Source of the DNA: Piscirickettsiaceae bacterium
Lineage (GTDB): Bacteria > Pseudomonadota > Gammaproteobacteria > Thiomicrospirales > Thiomicrospiraceae
Direction: 5' to 3'
Length of the DNA: 13,394 nt
Assembly (NCBI GenBank): GCA_027019045.1
Contig: JALUXI010000143.1
Location: 1 to 13,394 of the forward strand
In this document: positions 1 to 6,622 of the stretch, one piece after another
Position numbering within the stretch: position 1 is the stretch's first letter
Layout: each line of letters begins with the position of its first letter
The notes under the pieces: generated by a model
Seen by the model: only the letters and a program-made list of their open reading frames with translations
Database searches by the model: none
What the model was told of the DNA's origin: nothing
Position numbers and translations under genes: made by a program

Positions 1-739
1 AGCGGTAACCTTCCAAATCAAAATATTTTAAGTCCTCCACCTGCTCAATGCGGTTCACTGCCGCATACCGAGCCATCAAGCCACGCGCTTTTTTGGCGTA
101 GAAGCTAATGATTTTATATTGCCCGTTTTTCCAATCTTTAAAGACAGGCGTAACCACCTCTCCCTTTAAAAGCTTGGGTTGTACTGCTTTAAAGTACTCA
201 TTGGAAGCCAAGTTCACCAAGGCTCTTTCACCCCCCTTTTCTGCTTCCACATCCAGAGCCTGATTGAGCTTTTGCGTGATCAAATCTCCCCAAAAAGCAT
301 ACAGATCCTTGCCTCGCTCATTCGATAATTTGGTGCCCATTTCCAAACGGTAAGGGAGCATTTCATCTAATGGACGCAAAAGCCCATACAACCCCGACAA
401 AATCCGCAGATGATTCTGCAAATAAAGTATCGACTCCGTATTTAAATGCTCCGCATCTAAACCTTGATACACATCCCCCTTGAACATAAACAGTGCAGGC
501 TTAGCTTTATCCTCAGGAAAAGGGACTTGCCAAGCTTGAAAACGCTCATAATTAAGTTCTGCCAGCTTTTCACTGAGGTGCATGAGCTGAGCAATCTCCT
601 CAGGCCCAATCTGTTTCAAAGCTTGAATCAACTTTTCAGCCTCCGCCAACAGTTCAGGACAGGTCGTTTTCAATCGCTCATCCTGAGGCTGCCAAGGCGA
701 TTCATCTAACTTTTTGGCAGGTGAGACAACCATCAACAT
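1..739 (-). CDS. yaaA: YaaA/DUF328 family peroxide stress protein, 3' end cut by window
   Basis: Reading the minus strand from ATG at 739 gives 246 uninterrupted codons that run off the window at base 1. The protein opens MLMVVSPAKKLDESPWQ and later carries MFKGDVYQGL, LSGLYGLLRPLD, PYRLEMGTKL, GKDLYAFWGD, NLASNEYF and KIISFYAKKARGLMARY, the conserved blocks of the E. coli YaaA family in order. E. coli YaaA is about 258 residues, so only about a dozen C-terminal residues are missing. Family knowledge: YaaA limits free intracellular iron and oxidative DNA damage during H2O2 stress and binds DNA; its exact biochemistry is less certain. An AGAGG sequence about 8 bases upstream supports the start. 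A -10-like CATAAT lies about 33 bases upstream, right beside the preceding terminator, so the gene probably has its own promoter. Confidence 0.95.
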   Translation of the reverse strand, partial: MLMVVSPAKKLDESPWQPQDERLKTTCPELLAEAEKLIQALKQIGPEEIAQLMHLSEKLAELNYERFQAWQVPFPEDKAKPALFMFKGDVYQGLDAEHLNTESILYLQNHLRILSGLYGLLRPLDEMLPYRLEMGTKLSNERGKDLYAFWGDLITQKLNQALDVEAEKGGERALVNLASNEYFKAVQPKLLKGEVVTPVFKDWKNGQYKIISFYAKKARGLMARYAAVNRIEQVEDLKYFDLEGYR

Positions 740-771
740 CTTCCAATCCTCTTTTCATTCAAGTAGCGGAA

Positions 772-777
772 ATTATG
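772..777 (-). promoter_or_regulatory. Possible -10 box of the yaaA promoter
   Basis: On the minus strand CATAAT (5 of 6 to TATAAT), preceded by TGT, lies about 33 bases upstream of the yaaA ATG. No good -35 box is visible at 16-18 bases, because that stretch is the upstream terminator hairpin. The call rests on the -10 match and on the need for a promoter after a terminator. Confidence 0.35.
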
Positions 778-781
778 ACAC

Positions 782-804
782 AAAAAAAGGGCCGAAGCCC
801 TTTT
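782..804 (-). terminator. Rho-independent terminator of the HicA-like/lipoprotein operon
   Basis: On the minus strand AAAAGGGC, a TTCG tetraloop and GCCC are followed by a run of seven T. This is a compact GC stem with a stable UUCG loop and a U tract, the classic intrinsic terminator. It lies about 115 bases past the stop codon of the lipoprotein gene and immediately before the yaaA promoter region. The palindromic element (copy A) sits between the stop codon and the terminator and would therefore be transcribed as 3' UTR. Confidence 0.85.
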
Positions 805-903
805 GTAACGACTCAGTTGACACCGTAACTGCTCAGATTGTCCCCTGAAATTCGTCAATTCAAGACGGAAGTGGTGGATTTCAGGGGTGAGCTGAGTCGT
901 TAC
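805..903. repeat. Dispersed palindromic element, copy A
   Basis: The ends are a perfect 12-base inverted repeat, GTAACGACTCAG (805-816) and CTGAGTCGTTAC (892-903). Inside lies a perfect 10-base pair, CCCCTGAAAT (842-851) and ATTTCAGGGG (878-887). A second left arm, GTAACTGCTCAG, is at 825-836, as if the arm were duplicated. Bases 825-870 match copy B at 10912-10956 at about 40 of 46 positions, and the right ends also match (GATTTCAGGGG, then GAGCTGAG). Copy A lacks an inner hairpin of about 36 bases present in copy B. It lies in the 3' UTR of the lipoprotein gene and encodes nothing evident. It could be a MITE, a REP-like sequence or a structured RNA element. Confidence 0.8.
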
Positions 904-917
904 ACAGTTAAATCCGT

Positions 918-1109
918 TTAACAGTCACCATCTTCATCTTTTGTTGGATCATACCCTTCAGATGCAGCTGGTGCTTGCTTAACTTCACCCGCTGGGGCTT
1001 TAGCATGCTCAACTTGGGTTTGTACCCCTTGGCTTTCGCTGCCTTTATCAGAACAAGCGGTTAATGACAATGCCAAAAAGGCGGCTGAAAATAGTGCAAC
1101 TAACTTCAT
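918..1109 (-). CDS. Small lipoprotein of unknown function
   Basis: This 63-residue protein starts with a charged MK, a hydrophobic stretch (residues 3-17) and a lipobox LTAC with the acylated cysteine at residue 19. It should therefore be processed by signal peptidase II and anchored to a membrane. The mature part, about 45 residues, is low-complexity, rich in A, P, E, K, Q and D, and ends in the acidic DPTKDEDGDC with an unusual terminal cysteine. Nothing resembles an enzyme domain. A strong AGGAG 6-7 bases before the ATG decides the start. The stop of the HicA-like gene lies 10 bases upstream and partly overlaps this ribosome-binding site, so the two genes are probably cotranscribed and translationally linked. 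Similar short, disordered lipoproteins are common in gammaproteobacteria; I do not recognise a specific family. Confidence 0.85.
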   Translation of the reverse strand: MKLVALFSAAFLALSLTACSDKGSESQGVQTQVEHAKAPAGEVKQAPAASEGYDPTKDEDGDC

Positions 1110-1119
1110 TTTAAACTCC

Positions 1120-1380
1120 TTATAATGAAGCAGGTGTTAAACCCGCTTCCTCTAAAAAATGACGAATCGTCACAATCTCTTCCTTGGAATCGATTTCGTG
1201 ACCATGATGAGGCAGCCCAAATACTGCTTCTTTATCATTCAAAATGACCTTAGCTTTATTGGCTTTAGTAATCTCCACTTCTGCACCATAATGCTCTAAA
1301 GCGTGCTGCAAAGCTTTCCAGTCAATGTTGCTTGAAACGGGATGAGCAAAGACTTGCTCAATAACTTTTTTATGTTTCAT
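1120..1380 (-). CDS. HicA-fold (YcfA-like) small protein, no HicB partner
   Basis: This 86-residue protein reads as one compact alpha/beta domain. A helix around NIDWKALQHALEHYGAEVE is followed by strands around KAKVILNDKEAVFGLPHHGHEI and a C-terminal helix IVTIRHFLEEAGLTP. The ending and the PHHGHE...IRHFLEEAGL pattern resemble the HicA toxin (dsRBD-like) family. True HicA toxins carry a catalytic His in a GSH motif at the first strand; here the equivalent stretch is ANKAKVIL, so that His appears absent. No HicB antitoxin is adjacent: the next gene downstream is a lipoprotein, and upstream is murU. I therefore expect a non-toxin relative, perhaps RNA-binding, though this is inference. The Shine-Dalgarno is weak (GAGAG about 9 bases upstream). 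A good promoter lies 40-70 bases upstream. Confidence 0.75.
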   Translation of the reverse strand: MKHKKVIEQVFAHPVSSNIDWKALQHALEHYGAEVEITKANKAKVILNDKEAVFGLPHHGHEIDSKEEIVTIRHFLEEAGLTPASL

Positions 1381-1422
1381 CAGATACTCTCACACATTAG
1401 AATTCTATTAAATAACTCACCC

Positions 1423-1451
1423 ATTCTATAACCTTCATTTACAAACATCAA
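1423..1451 (-). promoter_or_regulatory. Predicted sigma70 promoter for the HicA-like/lipoprotein operon
   Basis: On the minus strand TTGATG (1446-1451) and TAGAAT (1423-1428; 5 of 6 to TATAAT) are separated by exactly 17 bases. This places a start site near 1416, about 36 bases before the ATG. The -35 box overlaps the last codons of murU. No hairpin terminator is visible between murU and this gene, so readthrough from amgK-murU is also possible. Confidence 0.5.
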
Positions 1452-2125
1452 CCTTGATTCACGCTTTCTAACCGTTCCAGCGTCCCCACATCTGTCCAAG
1501 CCCCATAATAACACTCTCCACTCACTTGTCCTGCCAACATTGCTTGACGCAAAAAAGGCGCAAGCTTTAAGAATGCCAATGGCGTATTCGCCAATAAATC
1601 TTTATGCAACAGACTCACCCCCGAAAAAGTCAAATCGCCTTGTGGCAGCACACGCCCATTTTCCAATCCAAAATCGCCTTTTGCCTGATACTCGGGCTTC
1701 GACACCAATACGAGATGTGCCAAATCCCCTTCCTGCAAACCCTGCTGTATTAACATCTCAAATGGGTAATCTGTCCACACATCACCATTGACCACCAAAA
1801 AATCCTCTCTTTGCTCGGTCAAAATCGGCAATGCCTGAATAATTCCACCAGCCGTTTCATAACCGCCTGGTGGTTCAGGCGAATACACAATCTTTACCCC
1901 CCATGTTGGGCCATCACCCAGTGCTGCTTCTAATTTTTCGCCCAACCAAGCATGGTTAATCACCACCTCTTCCACCCCTGCTTTCGCCAACCTTTCAAGG
2001 TGGTAAACAATCAATGGTTTGCCATGCACTTCAACCAATGGTTTGGGCAGTGAGTCCGTTAAAGGTCGCAGACGATTGCCTCGTCCCGCCGCTAAAATCA
2101 TCGCTTTCATTTTGGGTTCAGTCAT
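1448..2125 (-). CDS. murU: MurU, MurNAc-alpha-1-phosphate uridylyltransferase
   Basis: This 225-residue nucleotidyltransferase of the GT-A fold has the signature LAAGRGNRLRPLT (11-23) with the KPL lysine just after, then INHAWLGE (56-63), ETAGGI (90-95) and the metal-binding NGDVWTD (113-119). WTDVGTLERL is at the C-terminus. Family knowledge: MurU transfers UMP from UTP to MurNAc-1-phosphate to make UDP-MurNAc, bypassing de novo synthesis and hence fosfomycin-sensitive MurA. The short length and lack of a C-terminal beta-helix separate it from GlmU, and adjacency to AmgK supports MurU over a generic sugar-1-phosphate nucleotidyltransferase. The start at 2125 is favoured by GGAG 7 bases upstream; the next Met (2110) is an alternative. 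It overlaps the amgK 3' end by 8 bases, indicating coupling. Confidence 0.9.
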   Translation of the reverse strand: MTEPKMKAMILAAGRGNRLRPLTDSLPKPLVEVHGKPLIVYHLERLAKAGVEEVVINHAWLGEKLEAALGDGPTWGVKIVYSPEPPGGYETAGGIIQALPILTEQREDFLVVNGDVWTDYPFEMLIQQGLQEGDLAHLVLVSKPEYQAKGDFGLENGRVLPQGDLTFSGVSLLHKDLLANTPLAFLKLAPFLRQAMLAGQVSGECYYGAWTDVGTLERLESVNQG

Positions 2126-3125
2126 GAGACGACTCCAAAGCAGGCATCACTCTGTTTTCCAATAAACGCACTAAAGGGAAAAATTCACGATATTGCTGCC
2201 CCACCTCATACAGATACTGCACTGTATTCGGAATATCTGCCAAATACCCCGCTTTGCCATCACGATGATACAGACGCGCAAAAATCCCCGCTGCCTTTAA
2301 ATGCCGCTGCATCCCCATCCAATCCATCATTTTTTGAAACGCAAACCAATCTTTTTTCTCAAAATCCCCAGTCCTGCGCTCAATCAAGGCCAAAAAATAG
2401 AACCTTTGCCACTCCACCACCTGTTCTGCAGGCCAGCGTTGATAACAGTCTCGTAATAACGAAATGGCATCATAGGTCAAGGCACCCTGCACCGCATCTT
2501 GAAAATCAATCACGCCGAGTGAACCATCGGATAGCACCATCAAATTTCGAGAGTGGTAATCTCGTAAAACAAAGGTTTGAGGCTGTTGTAAGGCATTCTG
2601 CACTAGCAACTGTGTCATCTGTTGCCAAGCGACTTGTTCTTGATCATTTAGCGATAGTTGCAGATGTTCTTTCAATAACCAATCGGTAAACAATGCCATC
2701 TCTTGTTGTAATAGCGCCGCATCATATTGAGGTAAACTGACCGTATCCTGTGGTTTGGCTTGGCGCTGTAAATCCACCAAAATCCTCAATGCCTGGCGAT
2801 AAAACGCATCCACCTCTGTTTCTGTGGCTTGCTGCAAACGGTCTGCTAGAGTCTCTTTGCCAAGATCTTCTAACAATAAAAAACCTTGGGACAAATCCTG
2901 TGCCTCAATCTCAGGCACCCGCACCCCTAAAGCCCGTAGCTGCCGATCCACCTTGACAAAAGGACGGCAATCTTCCTTATCAGGCGGCGCATCCATCACA
3001 ATTCTGCTCTTGTCTTCACAATGCAAACGAAAATATTGTCGAAAACTCGCATCACTCGATGCAGGTTCTGGCGTTGAGCAGGCTTGCTGCGACAACGACG
3101 GCAAAGTGTGCAGCCAAGACTGCAT
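2118..3125 (-). CDS. amgK: AmgK, N-acetylmuramate/N-acetylglucosamine anomeric kinase
   Basis: This 335-residue aminoglycoside-phosphotransferase-fold kinase has an N-terminal PASSDASFRQYFR (21-33), LLLEDLG (83-89), the catalytic loop RDYHSRNLM (188-196) and the metal-binding DFQDA (207-211). DWMGMQRHLKAAGIFARL follows, as in Pseudomonas AmgK. Family knowledge: it phosphorylates the anomeric hydroxyl of MurNAc (and GlcNAc) for MurU in the cytoplasm. The open frame extends to 3260, but that would overlap lptD on the other strand by 48 bases. ATG at 3125 gives the family's usual length and N-terminus. A GTG at 3158 is possible; neither has a strong Shine-Dalgarno. Bases 2358-2377 carry a copy of the CCCAGTCCTGC-core repeat, encoding RTGDFE (251-256) in a segment that looks poorly conserved. 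Confidence 0.9.
   Translation of the reverse strand: MQSWLHTLPSLSQQACSTPEPASSDASFRQYFRLHCEDKSRIVMDAPPDKEDCRPFVKVDRQLRALGVRVPEIEAQDLSQGFLLLEDLGKETLADRLQQATETEVDAFYRQALRILVDLQRQAKPQDTVSLPQYDAALLQQEMALFTDWLLKEHLQLSLNDQEQVAWQQMTQLLVQNALQQPQTFVLRDYHSRNLMVLSDGSLGVIDFQDAVQGALTYDAISLLRDCYQRWPAEQVVEWQRFYFLALIERRTGDFEKKDWFAFQKMMDWMGMQRHLKAAGIFARLYHRDGKAGYLADIPNTVQYLYEVGQQYREFFPLVRLLENRVMPALESSHD
2358..2377 (+). repeat. Short dispersed motif (CCCAGTCCTGC core), copy in amgK
   Basis: CTCAAAATCCCCAGTCCTGC matches the pdxA copy (6633-6652) at 19 of 20 bases. Its last 17 bases match the left arm of the hairpin at 10818-10870 exactly. It lies on the non-coding strand of amgK, so the shared sequence cannot come from shared protein sequence. 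Confidence 0.75.
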
Positions 3126-3167
3126 CTGTTCAAATCTTTTATCCAAAACCTTATCCACTAAAAATAG

Positions 3168-3173
3168 TAAAAT
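3168..3173 (+). promoter_or_regulatory. Possible -10 box of the lptD operon promoter
   Basis: TAAAAT (5 of 6 to TATAAT) lies 39 bases before the lptD ATG, in the 87-base divergent gap between lptD and amgK. No convincing -35 sequence sits at 16-18 bases, so an activator or an alternative sigma factor could be involved. In E. coli the orthologous operon responds to sigmaE, but I see no clear sigmaE box here. Confidence 0.35.
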
Positions 3174-3212
3174 GTGAATTTTAAACGCAACTGAAATACC
3201 GATAAAGGCAGA

Positions 3213-5582
3213 ATGTCCATTAAAGCCGTTTTTTCCTCCATTTTCCCAGTCCCGATGCAATCCATCCTCTTGGTACTATTAGGATTCACGCTACTCAACA
3301 CCACAAAAGCGGCACCCATTTTGCAAGATCAAGCGGGCAATATTCTATTTTGCCGTCCAGAGTGTCAACCACAACTGATTACGCCCATCCAACCCACGCC
3401 GCCAAAACAGCCTGTGCAGTATGATCTTTATGGTGACACCCTGAAACAATGGGCACCCAAAACCTTTTCTCTAACAGGCAACACCCAGCTACTCGCCCCT
3501 AACAGAGTGGTATTGGCAGACAGGCTCCATTTCAATCAAGCTGCGAAACTGGCACAGGCTTTTGGTCATGTTCGCCTCATTCAGCCCGACCTTCTGCTCA
3601 CCGCTGATACGCTTACGCTTGATCAACGCCGTCAAAAAGCCCTTTTCTCGAAAGCCCTCTATCAACTACTGCCCAGCCGTGGTTATGGGCAAGCGGCAAA
3701 AATCCAGATTGATCAACACCGCCAAATCTCTATTCTCACCGATGCCAGCTTTACCACCTGCCCCCTTCAAGGCGGCGTCCCCATTAAAAATGGTACCCTC
3801 TATCAACCGCAATACACCCATCAAGTGGCATGGGAACTGCATAGTAAACAGATCAAATTAGATAGTAAAAAACGCCGAGTCTATGGTCGCCATACTTGGC
3901 TTAGCTTCTACGGTGTTCCCATTTTCTACACCCCCTACTTTAACTTTTCGCTCGAAGACCGAGACAGTGGACTGCTTTTCCCTCACTTTGGTGTCATGCG
4001 TTCCATCAACAAAGACTCCCCCATCGCCTACTGGCAACAACCCTACTACTTCAACCTCGCCCCCAATTACGATGACACCTTGAGCCTGCTTGCCATGCAA
4101 GAAAGGGGGCTACTGCTGGATAATGAATTCCGCTACCTTAACCGCATTCACCAAGCCACCCTAACGCTTTCGGGTATCCACGATAACCTCGTTGCCAAAG
4201 AAGGATTACTCTATGCCCTTAGCAATGGGCAAATACTTCAAGGCGAAAAACAGCCGCAACGCTGGCGAGCAAAACTGGAGGCGACCCAACACTGGAATGC
4301 CCATTGGCAGAGTGAAATCAACTGGCAAAAAACCTCAGATGTCGCCTTTTACAGCGACTACCCGATTGAAAGCGGTCTCACCACCGCCACCGATGTTGAG
4401 CGACACGCCAAACTGCATTACAGCGAAAACTTTTTTAAAGGTCAGCTCGATGGCAGCCTCACTGTTTCCGACCACCTTCGCCTTCGCAAAGATGCCCCCT
4501 ACAACTATGAAAGAAAACCCAGCCTCACTTTAAACTACGCCCAACTGCTCACCCCCCACACCCAAGGCAATCTGCTAGCGGATATTACTGAGTTTCAACT
4601 CAGCCACCCCGCCCTCAATCGCCCTGAAGGGATTCGTCAAGCCTTGCAACCGACGCTGCATTATCGCCTTGCCAAACCCTACGGCTACCTTGAGCCACAG
4701 CTCAAACTCAATGCCCTACAATACCAACTGGAAAACCAACAAGACCCAGACCCCATTTTTGTGCCGCAATATGCCTTAAAAGGCGGACTTACATTTGAAC
4801 GCACTCTGAATTGGCAAGACACCCCCCTCACCCAGACCCTCGTACCAGAACTGCAGTGGCTTTATGTCCCTTATATCGACCAACAGCAAAATCCCCTGTT
4901 TGATACCCAGCCGCTCAGTCTCAACTTCTCCAACCTCTATGCCTTAAACCGCTTCAGCGGTTTTGACCGCATTGGCGACACCCACCAACTCACCGCCACC
5001 CTCACCTCCGAAATCTACAACCGCACCCACAGCCACCAATTTAAAGTCGCCCTAGGGCAGATTTTCTATTTTGCCGACCGCAAAGTGACACTGAACAACA
5101 CCCCACCTGAAACCGCCCCTCTTTCCGATTACTACACCCAACTCAGCTACTTCACCCCCTTTTGGCAACTCAGCAATACCAGCCAGTGGCAAAGAGACAC
5201 CGCTGCCTTGGATGCCAGCAATACCCGTTTACAACTCCAACTGCCACCCAAACTCACCCTACTCTTGAGCAATCAAGCCGCTAACCTCACCCGTCCGAGC
5301 CAGAAAACCGAATCACTCTCAGGCGGCCTCCTTTGGCAACCCCTTGACCAGTGGCGATTTGGCATTTACCAACAATATAACTTCACCGACAACCTCAAAA
5401 CCGACAATGAGTATGCCGTGCAGTACAATAACTGCTGCTGGTCGGCCGAACTCTCACTTCACGAGCAACAACTGCAAAATGGCGTGTATAATTACGGCTT
5501 TAAACTGGTCGTCGAATTTAAAGGGCTTAGCACCCTTGGTACCCCATTTAATAAACGCCTACAACAAAAACTCAACTTTTAA
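3213..5582 (+). CDS. lptD: LptD, outer-membrane LPS-assembly translocon
   Basis: This 789-residue protein (E. coli LptD is 784) begins with a signal peptide (hydrophobic core about 16-30, likely cleaved after TKAA at 34). It continues with an OstA/LptA-like beta-jellyroll (about 65-200; FSLTGNTQLLAPNRVVLADRL) and ends in a large beta-barrel rich in alternating aromatic residues. With LptE it forms the plug-and-barrel that inserts LPS into the outer leaflet. The disulfide cysteines are recognisable: C183 (TTCPLQGG) and the adjacent pair C741-C742 (NNCCW). The N-terminus has two cysteines, C47 and C51 (CRPEC), where E. coli has one partner. AAAGG just upstream supports ATG at 3213; a downstream Met (3255) would keep a signal peptide but has no Shine-Dalgarno. 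First gene of the six-gene operon. Confidence 0.95.
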   Translation: MSIKAVFSSIFPVPMQSILLVLLGFTLLNTTKAAPILQDQAGNILFCRPECQPQLITPIQPTPPKQPVQYDLYGDTLKQWAPKTFSLTGNTQLLAPNRVVLADRLHFNQAAKLAQAFGHVRLIQPDLLLTADTLTLDQRRQKALFSKALYQLLPSRGYGQAAKIQIDQHRQISILTDASFTTCPLQGGVPIKNGTLYQPQYTHQVAWELHSKQIKLDSKKRRVYGRHTWLSFYGVPIFYTPYFNFSLEDRDSGLLFPHFGVMRSINKDSPIAYWQQPYYFNLAPNYDDTLSLLAMQERGLLLDNEFRYLNRIHQATLTLSGIHDNLVAKEGLLYALSNGQILQGEKQPQRWRAKLEATQHWNAHWQSEINWQKTSDVAFYSDYPIESGLTTATDVERHAKLHYSENFFKGQLDGSLTVSDHLRLRKDAPYNYERKPSLTLNYAQLLTPHTQGNLLADITEFQLSHPALNRPEGIRQALQPTLHYRLAKPYGYLEPQLKLNALQYQLENQQDPDPIFVPQYALKGGLTFERTLNWQDTPLTQTLVPELQWLYVPYIDQQQNPLFDTQPLSLNFSNLYALNRFSGFDRIGDTHQLTATLTSEIYNRTHSHQFKVALGQIFYFADRKVTLNNTPPETAPLSDYYTQLSYFTPFWQLSNTSQWQRDTAALDASNTRLQLQLPPKLTLLLSNQAANLTRPSQKTESLSGGLLWQPLDQWRFGIYQQYNFTDNLKTDNEYAVQYNNCCWSAELSLHEQQLQNGVYNYGFKLVVEFKGLSTLGTPFNKRLQQKLNF

Positions 5583-5584
5583 AG

Positions 5585-6622
5585 ATGCGAACTTCTATGA
5601 AAAAACCTGCTTCCGCCCTGCTTCTCCTCTCCCTTTTTTGGCTTCAGCCCGCCCTGTCCAAAGAGACGCATCATCTTGACAAAGTCCCCGCCGATGCACA
5701 GTTACTCGACCGCATTGCCGCCATCGTGAACGACGATGTCATCTTGTTCAGCGACCTGAAAGCAGCCTTGGCCAAAACCCAAGCTGAATTAGCGACCAAA
5801 GGGATTGCCATCCAAGACCCGCTGGCACTTGAAAGAAAAGTCCTCGATAGTTTAATTCTGCAGAAACTTGAGCTGCAAAAAGCCAAACAGCTTGGCATCA
5901 CTGTCACCGATGATGAAGTGGCAGAAGCGCTCGCAAAAATTGCCAAACAGAATGGTCTCACCCTTGAACAACTCCAAGCCACCCTCAATCGCCAAACACC
6001 TCATGGCTTTATCACCTTCCGTGATCAAATTCGCCAACAGCTGCTGCTTGAAAAACTACAACAAAAAGTCGCCCTCTCCCAAGCTCAAGTGACCGAAGAA
6101 GAGATTGATAACTACCTTCAAAGAAGCCAACTTCAACAGAATCACTGGACCTATCATCTCGGTCACATCATGCTCGCCCTGCCAGAATCGGCCAATGCGG
6201 AGCAACGCAAACAGCTGAAAAGACAAATGGAAGTCATTCGCCAAAAACTCCTTGCAGGTGAAGATTTTAGTCAAATTGCCGTACGCTTCTCTCAAGGCAG
6301 CAAAGCGCTTCAGGGTGGAGATTTAGGCTGGCTCGACTATGAACAGATGCCCACCTTCTTTGCCAAAGAAGTCACCCAACTGCAACCAGGCGAGATTAGT
6401 CCCATTATTCGCAGCCCCGTGGGCTTCCACATCATTAAGCTGCTCGGTAAAAAAGCCAAAGACGCTCAAGCTAATACCAACTCTCGTGAAGCCGCCCTGC
6501 AAACCCTCCGCTTGCAAAAAGCCAATGAAGTGTTAGAACTCTGGCTCAAACAGCTACGAGATGAAGCCTTTGTCGACATCAAACTCCCCGAACTTAAAAA
6601 ATCGACCACCGAGAAAAAATAA
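5585..6622 (+). CDS. surA: SurA-type periplasmic chaperone with one parvulin domain
   Basis: This 345-residue protein has a signal peptide (probable cleavage after PALS, residue 25) and a SurA N-terminal chaperone domain (about 38-180; LDRIAAIVNDDVILFSDL). One PPIC/parvulin domain follows (about 190-287; YHLGHIMLALPES, GGDLGW, RSPVGFHIIKL), then the C-terminal helix and strand (LWLKQLRDEAFVDIKL). E. coli SurA has 428 residues and two parvulin domains. The one here looks like P1 (compare GHILI and RSGVGFHILKV), and the PPIase-active P2 appears cleanly missing, which accounts for the roughly 80-residue shortfall. Role: escorting unfolded outer-membrane proteins, including LptD, to the BAM complex. 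It starts 2 bases after the lptD stop. ATG at 5585 is used here; ATG at 5597 (MKKPAS) is equally plausible and keeps the signal peptide. Confidence 0.93.
   Translation: MRTSMKKPASALLLLSLFWLQPALSKETHHLDKVPADAQLLDRIAAIVNDDVILFSDLKAALAKTQAELATKGIAIQDPLALERKVLDSLILQKLELQKAKQLGITVTDDEVAEALAKIAKQNGLTLEQLQATLNRQTPHGFITFRDQIRQQLLLEKLQQKVALSQAQVTEEEIDNYLQRSQLQQNHWTYHLGHIMLALPESANAEQRKQLKRQMEVIRQKLLAGEDFSQIAVRFSQGSKALQGGDLGWLDYEQMPTFFAKEVTQLQPGEISPIIRSPVGFHIIKLLGKKAKDAQANTNSREAALQTLRLQKANEVLELWLKQLRDEAFVDIKLPELKKSTTEKK

Noticed and set aside
464..709. Plus-strand open frame opposite yaaA
   Set aside because: Lies fully within yaaA, whose conserved motifs occupy the other strand; the translated product resembles nothing.
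3240..3258. Possible fourth single copy of the dispersed motif in the lptD signal region
   Set aside because: TTCCCAGTCC matches the pdxA copy over 10 bases, but both flanks diverge (CCGA instead of CTGC on the right). Too degenerate to count without a genome-wide model.
3126..3260. N-terminal extension of AmgK to a TTG at 3260
   Set aside because: It would overlap the lptD coding start on the other strand, begins with an unlikely TTG, and the family N-terminus matches a start at 3125 or 3158.
3858..4100. Minus-strand open frame inside lptD
   Set aside because: Antisense shadow of LptD; no start signal, and the sense frame is clearly the gene.
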